From assembly GCA_019240115.1 (NCBI GenBank), contig JAFAYV010000009.1:1-64000 (forward strand): a stretch of 64,000 bases of DNA, written 5' to 3'. Made by a program: the position numbers and the translations under genes. Shown here piece after piece: positions 32,192 through 40,702 of this stretch; the stretch's first letter is position 1, and every line of letters begins with the position of its first letter. A model generated the notes under the pieces. The model saw nothing but the letters and a program-made list of their open reading frames with translations, had not been told where the DNA came from and made no database searches. Source of the DNA: Solirubrobacterales bacterium (GTDB lineage: Bacteria > Actinomycetota > Thermoleophilia > Solirubrobacterales > Solirubrobacteraceae).

Positions 32192-33862
32192 GTGACGCTG
32201 GCCAGCGAGATCCTGGCGCGCCGGATGCGCCTCCCGCGAGCCCAGACCCACGACATCGTCCGCGAGACGAACCTGGCGGTGGCCATGGACGACGGGGAGG
32301 TGCTGCTCGCCGATCGCTGGGTGGCGGCGGCGTCGCGGGACCGACCGCAGCCGACGGTGCTCGTGCGTTCCCCCTACGGCCGCGGCCACGTGGTGGGAAT
32401 GCTCTACGGGCGGCTGCTCGCCGAGCGCGGGCTGCAGACGGTGGTCCAGAGCGTCCGCGGGACCTTCGGCTCGGGCGGCGAGTTCAGCCCCTTCGACGAG
32501 CGCGCCGACGGGCTGGCGACGCTGCGCTGGATCCGCGCCCAGCCCTGGAGCGCGGGCCCGGTCGCGACGTTCGGCGCCAGCTATCTCGGGCTCGTCCAAT
32601 GGGCGATGGCGACCGCGCCGGAGTCCGAGCTGGCCGCGCTCGCGGTCCAGGTCTCAGCATCGCAGTTCCACGACCAGACGTTCCCGGGAGGCAGCCTGTC
32701 GCTGCAGACGGTCGCCTCGTGGATGGTGATCATCGCCACCCAGGAGCGCCGGCTCGGCGGGGTCGCGACCGGCCGCGGGCTCCGCGGGCTGCCCGACCAG
32801 CTGGCCCGACTGCCGCTCGCCGACCTCGACGAGCGAGCGACCGGCCGAGCGGTCGGGTGGTTCCGCGAGGGGTTCGGCGAGACGGGGCGGGAGAGCGCGT
32901 ACTGGTCGGCGCGCGACTTCTCGCCCGCGGTCGCCGAGGTCAGCGCGCCGGTGTCGTTCGTCGGCGGTTGGTACGACATCTTCCTGCCCTGGATGCTCGC
33001 CGACTTCGAGCGCCTGCAGGACGCCGGACGCGCGCCGCGGCTGCTGATCGGGCCGTGGAGCCACACCTCACCGGGGCTGACCGCCGCCGCCGAGCGCGAA
33101 GGGCTCGCGTGGCTGCGCCGCCACCTGCTCGGCGACGGTCGCTCCGCGGTCAGCGGTCCGGTACGGGTGGTGGTCACCGGCGAGGGCGGAGGCTGGCGCG
33201 ACCTGTCGCGCTGGCCGCCGTCGGGGACCGGTGAGCGCCGGCTGTACGTCGCCGGCGATGGGCGGCTGAGCGACCGGGCCCCGGCGCGGGCGGGGGAGGC
33301 GGGGGCGGGCGCGACGAGCGCGAGTCAGGGCTACCGCTACGACCCGCGCGACCCGACGCCGTCGCTCGGGGGACCGGTGTTGCTCGACCGGAACCCGGTC
33401 GTCGACAACGCCGCGCTGGAGGCGCGCGCCGACGTCCTGGTGTTCACCGGCCCGTCGCTGACCGTCGCCGCCGAGGCGATCGGCCACGTCGGGGTCGAGA
33501 TCCACGCGCGCACGAGCCGGCCCTGGTTCGACCTGTTCGCGCGCGTCTGCGACGTCGACCGCGCAGGCGTGTCGCGCAATGTCTGCGACGCGCTGGTCAG
33601 CGTCGCTCCCGGCCGCTTCGGGCAGGATGCCGACGGCGCCTGGCGCGTCACCTGGTCGCTGTGGCCGCTCGCGCACCGCTTCGCCGCCGGTCACCGCATC
33701 CGTCTGCTCGTCGGCTCGGGCGCGCACCCCCGCTACGCGCGCAACCCCGGCACCGGTGCCGATCCCCTCCGGGCCGGGGTCGACGAGATGCGGGCGGTCG
33801 ACGTCGAGATCCTGCACGGCGCCGAGCATCCGTCGGCGCTCGTCCTGCCCGCGTCAGGCTGA
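32192..33862 (+). CDS. CocE/NonD family hydrolase (X-Pro dipeptidyl-peptidase S15 type)
   Basis: 556-residue serine esterase/peptidase. N-terminal alpha/beta hydrolase with LVRSPYGRGHV and VRGTFGSGGEFSPF; nucleophile elbow TFGASYLGLVQW; catalytic Asp region SFVGGWYDIFLPWM; His in IGPWSHTSP. The C-terminal jelly-roll domain (about 350-556) includes DPTPSLGGP and a RVTWSLWPLAHRF segment. GTG 32192 start. Its stop overlaps the converging helicase gene by 9 bp. Acts on an ester or amide; substrate unknown. Confidence 0.9.
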   Translation: MTLASEILARRMRLPRAQTHDIVRETNLAVAMDDGEVLLADRWVAAASRDRPQPTVLVRSPYGRGHVVGMLYGRLLAERGLQTVVQSVRGTFGSGGEFSPFDERADGLATLRWIRAQPWSAGPVATFGASYLGLVQWAMATAPESELAALAVQVSASQFHDQTFPGGSLSLQTVASWMVIIATQERRLGGVATGRGLRGLPDQLARLPLADLDERATGRAVGWFREGFGETGRESAYWSARDFSPAVAEVSAPVSFVGGWYDIFLPWMLADFERLQDAGRAPRLLIGPWSHTSPGLTAAAEREGLAWLRRHLLGDGRSAVSGPVRVVVTGEGGGWRDLSRWPPSGTGERRLYVAGDGRLSDRAPARAGEAGAGATSASQGYRYDPRDPTPSLGGPVLLDRNPVVDNAALEARADVLVFTGPSLTVAAEAIGHVGVEIHARTSRPWFDLFARVCDVDRAGVSRNVCDALVSVAPGRFGQDADGAWRVTWSLWPLAHRFAAGHRIRLLVGSGAHPRYARNPGTGADPLRAGVDEMRAVDVEILHGAEHPSALVLPASG

Positions 33863-35071
33863 GGATCCCTCGCGGGAGCGATGGCGACGCGACCGGCGCG
33901 GCCGCCGGCCGTCGGGGCGCGCCGGACGATGCGCGGGCGGGGCCTGCCCGGCGTGGGGGCGGCGACGCCCGGGCTCGTGCACCGAAGCCAGGCCGAGCTC
34001 GTCGGCGAGCCGCGCCGTCTCGGCGCGCTGTCCGGCGTCGAGCAGCGTGATCGCCACCCCCGTGCGGCCGGCACGCCCGGTGCGCCCGACGCGGTGGACG
34101 TAGCTGTCGCGGTCGTGCGGGGGATCGAAGTTGATGACGTGCGAGATGCCGCTGACGTCGATCCCGCGCGCGGCCACGTCGGTGGCGACGAGCACGTCCG
34201 TTGCACCGGTGGCAAACGCGGCCAGGGCTCGCTCGCGCTGTCCCTGGGTCTTGTCGCCGTGGAGCGCGACCGCGCCAACGCCGTGGCTCCCCAGGCGCTT
34301 GACGAGCCGGTCGGCCCCTCGCTTGGTGCGCACGAAGACGAGCGCCAGGTCCCGGCGCGCCGACAGCTCGTCGACCAGCCCGCGCAGCCGGTCGGCGCCC
34401 GGGCCCACGGTCACGAACCGATGCTCGATCTCGGCGGCCGCGCGGTGCGTCGGAGGACCCGTCTCGCGGCTGACCGGATCGACCGTGTAGCGCCGGGCGA
34501 GCCGGCCGGCCTCGCCGTCCAGCGTCGCCGAGAAGAACAGGGTCTGGCGCGACCGCGGGCAGGCGCCGACGATCCGCTCCACGGCGGGCGCGAAGCCCAT
34601 GTCGAGCATCCGGTCGGCCTCGTCGAGCACGAGCATCTGGATCGCGTCGAGTCCGAAGGCCTCGCGCGCGAGCAGGTCCTCCAGGCGCCCGGGAGTGGCC
34701 ACGAGGATGTGCGCGTTCGCGGCGCGCTTGGCCTGGGCAATGAGCCCGACGCCGCCGTAGACGGTGGCGACGCGCAGGGCTCGGGCGTGGGCGACCGGAC
34801 GTAGGTCGTCGGCGATCTGACTCGCGAGCTCGCGCGTCGGGGCGAGGATGAGCCCCGCGGGGCGTGGGCCGTCGGAGGCGAGGCGGTCGACGAGGGGGAC
34901 GCCGAAGGCGAGCGTCTTGCCCGAGCCGGTGGGCGAGCGGACGAGCAGGTCGCGCCCGGCCAGGACGTCGGCGATGACCAGGCGCTGAACCGCAAACGGC
35001 TCGGTGATCGCGTCGCGCGCGAGTGCCTGCACGACCGCGCGCGAGACTCCGAGATCGGAGAAGGACTGCAT
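33854..35071 (-). CDS. DEAD-box RNA helicase
   Basis: 405-residue ATP-dependent RNA helicase. Motifs: Q motif FAVQRLVIADVLAGRD, I SPTGSGKT, Ia APTRELASQ, Ib TPGRLED, II LDEADRMLDMGF, III FSATL, IV LVFVRTK, V ATDVAARGIDV, VI HRVGRTGRAGRTG. The last 50 residues are Arg/His/Pro-rich and basic, as in RhlE/CsdA relatives that bind rRNA or cold-shock mRNA. Not linked to the neighbouring metabolic genes. Confidence 0.95.
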   Translation of the reverse strand: MQSFSDLGVSRAVVQALARDAITEPFAVQRLVIADVLAGRDLLVRSPTGSGKTLAFGVPLVDRLASDGPRPAGLILAPTRELASQIADDLRPVAHARALRVATVYGGVGLIAQAKRAANAHILVATPGRLEDLLAREAFGLDAIQMLVLDEADRMLDMGFAPAVERIVGACPRSRQTLFFSATLDGEAGRLARRYTVDPVSRETGPPTHRAAAEIEHRFVTVGPGADRLRGLVDELSARRDLALVFVRTKRGADRLVKRLGSHGVGAVALHGDKTQGQRERALAAFATGATDVLVATDVAARGIDVSGISHVINFDPPHDRDSYVHRVGRTGRAGRTGVAITLLDAGQRAETARLADELGLASVHEPGRRRPHAGQAPPAHRPARPDGRRPRRSRRHRSREGSSA

Positions 35072-35240
35072 GAAATGTCAACTCCTTGGGGCGGCTGATC
35101 GAGCCGCGGACGGTGTCGGGAGGCTGTGGCTGACCCGAACCGCCGATCGCGGGACCCAGAGCGAGCTGCCTCGCGGCCGCCGGGCGACCGCCGCTGCGAC
35201 GCTAGCAGGCGCCGCAGGGCGGATAACCTGACCGCCCGCG

Positions 35241-36782
35241 ATGCCGAGCCCTGCCTCCGCCGCCCCCGAGGTCGTCCTGAACGGAGCCGTGACCTGCGAT
35301 CAGGTCGCGGCGATCGCCGCCGGGAGCCCGATCGGACTCGACGCCGAGGCGCTGCAGCGCGTCCGCGCCAACCGCGAGACGCTCGAGCGCATCCTCTCCA
35401 CCGGGACCTCCGTCTATGGGATCAGCACCGGCTTCGGGGCGCTCGTGGTACACGCGGTCACGCCCGAGATGCAGCGTCACCTGCAGGTCAACCTCCTGCG
35501 CAGCCACGCCGCCGGGACCGGGGACGACCTGCCCGGCGAGATCGTGCGCGCCGCGATGGCGGTGCGGTGCAACGGCCTGCTGCTCGGCCACTCGGGCGTG
35601 CGGCCGCTCGTGCTGCAGCGCGTCGCCGCCCTGCTGAACGCCGGCTATGTCCCGCGCGTGCCGCGGACCGGTTCGCTCGGAGCCAGCGGCGACCTCGCGC
35701 CGAGCGCGCACGCCTTCCTGCCGCTGCTCGGCGAGGGCGAAGCCTTCGCCCCCAACGGCGCGCCGATCGGCGGCGGCGAGGTCCTGCGCCGGCTCGGCAT
35801 GGCGCCGCTGCAGCTCGAGAGCAAGGAGGGGCTCGCGCTCATCAACGGCACCCACTTCATGAGCGCGATCGGCGCGATCGTCGCCCGGCGCATGCGGCGG
35901 CTGCTGGCCACGATCGACGCGGTCACCGCGGCCACGATCGACGCGCTGCGGGGCGCGCTGCCCGCCTTTGACCCGCGCGTGCATCGCCTGCGGCCGCTGC
36001 ACGGCCAGAGCGCGAGCGCCGCCAACATCGTCACCGCGCTGCGGGGCTCGGCGCGCGTCGCCGGGCCCGCCGCGCTGCGCCTCCAGGACGCCTACTCGCT
36101 GCGCTGCGCCGCTCCGGTCCACGGGGCCGCGCGCGAGGGGCTGCGCTTCTTCTCCGAGCTCGTCCACGCCGACCTCAACGCCGTGACCGACAACCCGATC
36201 GTCTTCGAGGATCCCGACGAGGTCATCTCCGCGGGCAACTTCCACGGCCAGAGCCTCGCGCTCGCCTTCGACACCCTGCGCTTGACGATCGCCGATCTCG
36301 CCGCGATCTCCGAGCGACGCACGTTCCGTCTCGTCTCGCCAACGCTCAACGGCCGGCTGCCCGCGTTCCTGACCGCCGACGCGGGCGCCTCGAGCGGCTA
36401 CATGGTCATCCAGTACACCGCCGCCGCGCTCGTCGCCGAGCTGCGCGCGCTCGCCCACCCGGTCAGCGTCGACACGATCCCGACCTCGGACAACCAGGAG
36501 GATCACGTCTCAATGGGCATGACCGCGGCGCTGATGACCTGGGAGGCGCTGCCCCGGCTCGAGCGCGTGGTGGCGATCGAGCTGCTCTGTGCCTGCCAGG
36601 CGCTCGATGCCGACCCCGGCGCCGCCGGCGCGGTCGTCGAGGCGCTTCACGCCGCGGTGCGCGGCCGGGTCCCGACGCTGACCGATGACCGGCCCCCGGC
36701 GGGCGACCTCGACGCCGCGCTCGCGCTGATCACCGACGGGACTCCGGCCGAGCTGCTCGCCGCGGCGGGTGGCCGCCGATAG
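35241..36782 (+). CDS. hutH: Histidine ammonia-lyase (aromatic amino acid lyase family)
   Basis: Forms urocanate from histidine using an autocatalytic MIO cofactor. 513 residues. The MIO tripeptide Ala-Ser-Gly is at 148-150 in GSLGASGDLAPSAH. His89 in LLRSHAAGTG matches the selectivity histidine typical of HAL, arguing against PAL/TAL. The active-site region SVDTIPTSDNQEDHVSMG is retained; AGNFHGQSLALAFD differs slightly from the FHAEP form common in HutH. No hutU, hutI or hutG gene is adjacent. The last 60 bp are duplicated immediately downstream. Confidence 0.88.
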   Translation: MPSPASAAPEVVLNGAVTCDQVAAIAAGSPIGLDAEALQRVRANRETLERILSTGTSVYGISTGFGALVVHAVTPEMQRHLQVNLLRSHAAGTGDDLPGEIVRAAMAVRCNGLLLGHSGVRPLVLQRVAALLNAGYVPRVPRTGSLGASGDLAPSAHAFLPLLGEGEAFAPNGAPIGGGEVLRRLGMAPLQLESKEGLALINGTHFMSAIGAIVARRMRRLLATIDAVTAATIDALRGALPAFDPRVHRLRPLHGQSASAANIVTALRGSARVAGPAALRLQDAYSLRCAAPVHGAAREGLRFFSELVHADLNAVTDNPIVFEDPDEVISAGNFHGQSLALAFDTLRLTIADLAAISERRTFRLVSPTLNGRLPAFLTADAGASSGYMVIQYTAAALVAELRALAHPVSVDTIPTSDNQEDHVSMGMTAALMTWEALPRLERVVAIELLCACQALDADPGAAGAVVEALHAAVRGRVPTLTDDRPPAGDLDAALALITDGTPAELLAAAGGRR

Positions 36783-36844
36783 GCGCGCTGATCACCGACG
36801 GGACTCCGGCCGAGCTGCTCGCCGCGGGGGGTGGCCGCCAATAA
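36723..36844. repeat. 62-bp tandem duplication of the hutH 3' end
   Basis: Copy 1 (36723-36782) encodes the last hutH codons and TAG; copy 2 (36785-36844) repeats them 62 bp later with a few changes and a TAA instead of TAG. Copy 2 is out of hutH reading because the gene has already stopped. Confidence 0.92.
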
Positions 36845-36894
36845 GCCGGTCCCGCGGGACGTTCCGGCGGCCACCGGCCCCGGAGCTCGCACGA

Positions 36895-37012
36895 GCCGGG
36901 CGAGGAGAGCTCCGGCGGGCCGGGCGAGGAGAGCTCGGCGGGCCGGGCGAGGAGAGCTCGGGCGGGCCGGGCGAGGAGTGCTCGGGCGGGCCGGGCGAGG
37001 AGAGCTCGGGCG
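36895..37012. repeat. Five-copy 23-24 bp tandem array
   Basis: Five units beginning GCCGGGCGAGGAGAGCTC at 36895, 36919, 36942, 36966 and 36990. The array lies in the roughly 390-bp stretch between hutH and the next membrane-protein remnant. The remainder of that stretch (37013-37171) shows no convincing gene. Confidence 0.9.
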
Positions 37013-37171
37013 AACCTTCTCGTGTCCGCGGTTCCGGCGCCGAGCGTGGTCTGGTTGACGTCGCCCGTCGACGCAGATCCAGGCCACTGCCGCTGAGGTC
37101 GGGGGTGTGGGCGAGGATGGTCTCGCGCGAGGTGGCCGTCGAAGAGCGGGGATGGCGGCCTGGCACGCCCA

Positions 37172-37705
37172 GTGCGATCGGGTGTCAATCCGGGGGCAAC
37201 GGCTCCTGCGGGCTCAGGCCAGCCCGCGTTCCTGCACGGCTGGTTTCACTTCTGGATCAACCTCCAGTCAGGCGCGCCGTCGTTGTTTGCGACGCTGACC
37301 GGCATCGCGGAGAGCGGCCTCGCGCTCGTGCTCCTGCTGGGCGTGGCGCGGCGGGTCGGCTACACCGCCGGCACGATCTATGCCCTGTTGGTGTGGGCGG
37401 TCGGCGAGGGGTTCGGCGGGCCCTACCTGTCAGGATCGACCGACATTGGCACCGGCATCATCTACACGATGCTGTTCCTCTCCCTGCTCGCGTTCGCGTC
37501 GCCGGCGCGGCGGGAGCGGTTCAGTCTGGACCGTGCGCTTGAGCGCCGGCTGGGGTGGTGGCGGTTCGTGGCCGAGCCCTCACGCGGTCGACCGCGTCTG
37601 CGGCGGGGTCCGAGTGGAACCGGTCGTCGTCGGGGAGACGTGAGCTTCGCTTTGCCAAGCGCGCCCAGAGTGGCCCCGGATGACGCAGCCGTGGTGAATG
37701 CCTGA
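37172..37705 (+). pseudogene. Truncated DoxX/DoxD-like membrane protein
   Basis: The recognisable part (about residues 18-110) resembles the C-terminal two thirds of a small membrane protein: QPAFLHGWFHFWINLQSG, then hydrophobic LTGIAESGLALVLLLGVARR and YALLVWAVGEGFGGPYLSGSTDIGTGIIY in parts, then TMLFLSLLAF. The expected first membrane helix is absent; upstream in frame there is only repeat-rich sequence and a stop at 37094. The last 50 residues are arginine-rich and unlike a membrane protein, suggesting an altered 3' end. Could still be expressed from GTG 37172, but a decayed gene is more likely. Confidence 0.55.
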
Positions 37706-37843
37706 CGAGCATGTCGGCGCCGGCGTTACCGGCACGGAGCTAGAGCGCGGCGCCGTCGGTGTCGTGACCGGCGTGATCAGGCGATCGAAGCGAGGGGAGA
37801 GGCCCCAATGGGGATTGAACAACTCTTTTTGGAAGGTGACGAA

Positions 37844-37900
37844 GTGTCTGACTCGAGTTTGAATCCGATCACCCGGCGTCGCGCGCTCACGCTCGGGGGG
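37844..37900 (+). other. Twin-arginine leader separated by a +1 frameshift from the next gene
   Basis: GTG 37844 has a GGAAGGTG ribosome site. It encodes SDSSLNPITRRRALTLGG, a Tat-type signal start. At a run of six G (37895-37900) the frame breaks; with five G the frame continues AAAGLVSAGALAGGAQA and joins the membrane protein beginning at ATG 37989. Either a recent mutation or a homopolymer sequencing error. Confidence 0.6.
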
Positions 37901-37988
37901 CGCGGCCGCTGGCCTGGTCTCCGCCGGGGCGCTGGCCGGGGGCGCGCAGGCGGCGCAGCCCGCCGACGGCGGGCGGTGGAGCGGACCG

Positions 37989-38516
37989 ATGCTCAAGCAG
38001 AGCGGCACCCTCCTGTTCCTCGGGCTGGCGCTGATCGGCCCGATCGCGCTCAAGCTGGCGAGCACCGGATATCGGTTTGCGCGCTACTACATGGCCGATT
38101 CGGCCTACCGCGCCAAGGGTCCGCCCGCGCCGGCGCTCCGCGGTCTCGCGCCGCTGGTCGTGCTGCTCACCTTTGCCGTGTTCGGCACGGGGGTCGCGCT
38201 GCTCGTGCTCGGTCCGAGCTCACGCCAGCCGCTGGTCGAGCTGCACAAGCTCAGCTTTATCGCGTGGATCGCGATCACCGCCATCCACGTCCTCGGCCAC
38301 CTTCCGGAGATCATGCGACTGCTGTCACGCGCGTCTCGCACGCGACGCGCGATCTCCGAATCGCCTGCGGGCGCGTTGATGGCCGGACGCGAAGCGGGCC
38401 TCCCGCTCGCGCTGCCCGGCCGGCAGGGTCGGGGAGCGGCGCTCACCGTCGCACTGCTGGGCGGTCTCGTCCTCGCGGTCGCGCTCACCGGCCAGTTCGC
38501 CGTCTGGACCCATTGA
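37989..38516 (+). CDS. DUF4405-like membrane protein with conserved histidines
   Basis: 175 residues from ATG 37989 as the frame stands; the natural protein may begin at 37844. Membrane segments: LLFLGLALIGPIALKLAST (about 8-26), LAPLVVLLTFAVFGTGVALLVL (about 52-73), FIAWIAITAIHVLGHL (about 88-103) and a C-terminal VALLGGLVLAVALTGQFAV. Histidines in VELHKLSF and AIHVLGHLPE could bind heme. The lysine/tyrosine stretch STGYRFARYYMAD follows the first helix. The neighbouring genes encode a flavin-transfer and ferredoxin electron-transfer module, so a role as quinone- or heme-linked membrane partner is plausible. The 3' end overlaps the converging ferredoxin gene by 32 bp. Confidence 0.72.
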   Translation: MLKQSGTLLFLGLALIGPIALKLASTGYRFARYYMADSAYRAKGPPAPALRGLAPLVVLLTFAVFGTGVALLVLGPSSRQPLVELHKLSFIAWIAITAIHVLGHLPEIMRLLSRASRTRRAISESPAGALMAGREAGLPLALPGRQGRGAALTVALLGGLVLAVALTGQFAVWTH

Positions 38517-38718
38517 CCGCCGGCGTGTCCGCTTTCAGGCGCAGCGCGAGCGTCGGGCACGCGCTCACCGCTCGGCGGGCGAGGCCCTCGAGCCGCGCGG
38601 GGAGCTTGGCGTCGGCGATCACCGGATAGCCCCACTCATCAAGGACGATGACCTCGGGCAGGAGTTCGGCGCACAGGCCGTGGGCGTCGCAGGCGATCGG
38701 GTCGACGGCGATCCGCAT
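38485..38718 (-). CDS. Small ferredoxin (3Fe-4S/4Fe-4S single-cluster type)
   Basis: 77-residue ferredoxin. Cluster ligands appear in IACDAHGLCAELLPE and, near the C-terminus, SACPTLALRL, giving Cys-x5-Cys...Cys-Pro as in single-cluster ferredoxins paired with cytochromes P450 or flavoproteins. ATG 38718 lies 5 bp after the NuoF-like stop, so it is the last gene of the electron-transfer operon. It probably carries electrons to or from the NuoF-like protein. Confidence 0.88.
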   Translation of the reverse strand: MRIAVDPIACDAHGLCAELLPEVIVLDEWGYPVIADAKLPARLEGLARRAVSACPTLALRLKADTPAVNGSRRRTGR

Positions 38719-38723
38719 TGCGC

Positions 38724-39980
38724 TCAGCCTCTCAGCGCGAACGCCGGGACGGTCAGCTGCGGCGGACGCTCGCAGGCATCGCACGGGCCGTGGCGGGCGT
38801 GATCGAGCAGGTCGACGGAGAACAGGTCGAGCGCGCTTGTCACGAGCTGAGCGACCCCGTCGGGATGGGCACAGGCCCCCCGGCCGCGCGACAGCCGGCA
38901 CCACCGAGTGAGATCGTCGAGCACTGACGGCCGGGCACCACCGGCGGCGATCGACTCGAACGCGTCGGCGATCGCGCCCAGGCCGCGGACGCACGGGCCG
39001 CACTGGCCTGAGCTCTCGCTGGCGAGCCAGCGCGTGACTCGCGCCATCTCGGCGACCGGGCACGCGCTTGTCGGCAGCGCGAGGATGACGCCGCTGCCGA
39101 GCCGTGCCCCGACCGCGCGCAGGCCCGCCTCACAGAGGACGAGCGCACCGGCGCGGGGGGCGGGGACCCACGTTCCCGCATAACCACCAACGAGATAGGC
39201 ATCGATTTCTTGCACCGCGCCCCCGGCGGTGTCGAGCAGTGCTCCGAGCCGGGTGCCGAGGGCGATCTCATAGACGCCGGGCCGCGCGACCGCGCCGGCG
39301 AGCGTGACAAGCGCCGTCCCGGGCTCCTCGGCGGTGCCGAGCTGCGCAAACCATTCGGCGCCGTGGCGGGCGATGAGCGCGACATGGGCGACCGTCTCGA
39401 CGTTGGAGACGAGCGTCGGCCGCCGGCCGATGCCGCGCTCGGTCACGCGCGGCGGGACCGAGGTCGGCGCCGCCACGCCCTCGTTGTGCCAGCGCACGAG
39501 CCCGGTCTCCTGACCGCTCACGTAGCCCGACGGCACGGCCGCTACCGTCGCCGCGATCCGTCCGCCACGCAGCTCAGGTCGGGCGTCGAGCGCCCAGTTC
39601 AGCATGTCGTCGCCGACGAGATCGCCCTCGTCGAGGGCGAAGCGGATGTCCGCGGCGCCGGCGGCGCGCGCGAGCGCCAGCGCGCCGTCGATGACGAGGT
39701 GCGGCAGGCGGGTGAGGAGCAGGTGGTCCTTGATGCTCAGCGGTTCCCCCTCGCAGCCGTTGACGACGAGCACTGCCGGCCTGCGCCCCCGGCGGACCGC
39801 CTTGAGCTTGATCGCGAGCGGAAAGCCGCCCCCGCCGCGGCCGCGCAGCCGGGCGCGGCGCAGCTCGGCGACGAGCGCGCGGCCATCGGTGTCCGCCGGC
39901 AGCTCGCCGTGGACGCGGCCATGGCCGTCGCGGTCGAGCGGGACGTCTTCGAGGCCGCGCAGCAGACGCGGCAGGCTCAT
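38724..39980 (-). CDS. NuoF-like flavoprotein with SLBB and Fe-S domains
   Basis: 418 residues from ATG 39980. FMN/NADH region LRGRGGGGFPLAIKLKAV (46-62) and VVNGCEGEPLSIKDHLLL (72-89), then SGQETGLVRWHNEG and PTLVSNVETVAHV; an SLBB-type segment (VTLAGAVARPGVYEI); and a C-terminal Fe-S domain. In NuoF the N3 cluster uses ESCGxCxxC plus a distant Cys; here it reads ESSGQCGPC, so the first cysteine is Ser324, with Cys327, Cys330 and Cys370 left. An extra CDAC pair is at 400-403. It probably moves electrons between NAD(P)H and the ferredoxin or the cytochrome encoded alongside. Its start overlaps the cytochrome gene's stop. Confidence 0.87.
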   Translation of the reverse strand: MSLPRLLRGLEDVPLDRDGHGRVHGELPADTDGRALVAELRRARLRGRGGGGFPLAIKLKAVRRGRRPAVLVVNGCEGEPLSIKDHLLLTRLPHLVIDGALALARAAGAADIRFALDEGDLVGDDMLNWALDARPELRGGRIAATVAAVPSGYVSGQETGLVRWHNEGVAAPTSVPPRVTERGIGRRPTLVSNVETVAHVALIARHGAEWFAQLGTAEEPGTALVTLAGAVARPGVYEIALGTRLGALLDTAGGAVQEIDAYLVGGYAGTWVPAPRAGALVLCEAGLRAVGARLGSGVILALPTSACPVAEMARVTRWLASESSGQCGPCVRGLGAIADAFESIAAGGARPSVLDDLTRWCRLSRGRGACAHPDGVAQLVTSALDLFSVDLLDHARHGPCDACERPPQLTVPAFALRG

Positions 39981-40702
39981 GTGCGGCCGCCCCCGTGCCG
40001 GTGCCCAGTGGTGAGCAGGCGCCGATCGGGAATGAGCGCTCCCGCCGGCGCCAACAGGCGAGCCGGGGTCCCGGACCGGCGTGCCCACCCGCCCCCGAGC
40101 GGCCCGCTCGGCAGCCACACCACGACGCCGAGCACGAAGACGCCCGCGACGCCGAGCGCGAGCATCCGGCGCGCGGCGTGCGAGGGCCAGCCGAGGGCCG
40201 CGCGGGCGACGATCCCGAGCGTCATCGACGCCGCGCCTCCGACGTAGACGACGGTCATCCACGTCTGCCGCACGTCACTGCCGGTCCCGAGCCCGTGCAG
40301 CACGGCGACCGGCCACGAGCCGTAGGCGAGCCAGTGCACCGCGCGCCACGCCCGGTGCCCGAGCCGGTGGCGGACGACGCTTGTGAGCACGACCGCGAGC
40401 AGGAGGTCGCAGGCGACGGCCCCGAGCCCGAGCCACAGCGGCCGGTAGGCGCCAACGAACGGGACGACGGCGTCGAGCAGCGAGATCGGCGCGAACCCGT
40501 CCAGGACGGCGGTGAGAACGTGGACGGCGAGAAACACGACGGCGAGCAGCGAGGTCGACCGGTGCAGCCCGTCGACCGCGAACCGTGGCCAGCGCCGGGA
40601 GGCGAGGCGGCCGACCCCGGCGATGCCGATGACGACGCTCGCGCTCAGCAGGATGAGCACGACGGCGCCGCTTGCGCGGGTCAGATACCACTCGGCCTTC
40701 AC
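39977..40702 (-). CDS. Ferric-reductase-like transmembrane cytochrome
   Basis: 241 residues from GTG 40702, in a GTGA overlap with apbE. About six membrane helices. Two histidine pairs with heme spacing are visible: His47 and His61 (GLHRSTSLLAVVFLAVH) and His123 and His136 (AVHWLAYGSWPVAVLH), as expected for a bis-heme b-type ferric reductase domain. No C-terminal FAD/NADPH domain is fused, so the flavin partner must be another protein, presumably one made by the neighbouring apbE and nuoF-like genes. Probably carries electrons across the membrane. Confidence 0.88.
   Translation of the reverse strand: MKAEWYLTRASGAVVLILLSASVVIGIAGVGRLASRRWPRFAVDGLHRSTSLLAVVFLAVHVLTAVLDGFAPISLLDAVVPFVGAYRPLWLGLGAVACDLLLAVVLTSVVRHRLGHRAWRAVHWLAYGSWPVAVLHGLGTGSDVRQTWMTVVYVGGAASMTLGIVARAALGWPSHAARRMLALGVAGVFVLGVVVWLPSGPLGGGWARRSGTPARLLAPAGALIPDRRLLTTGHRHGGGRT

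Noticed and set aside
36769-37542. 257-codon plus-strand frame across the repeat region
   Set aside because: Made of repeat translation (GGPGEESS) joined to out-of-frame membrane-protein sequence; no domain.
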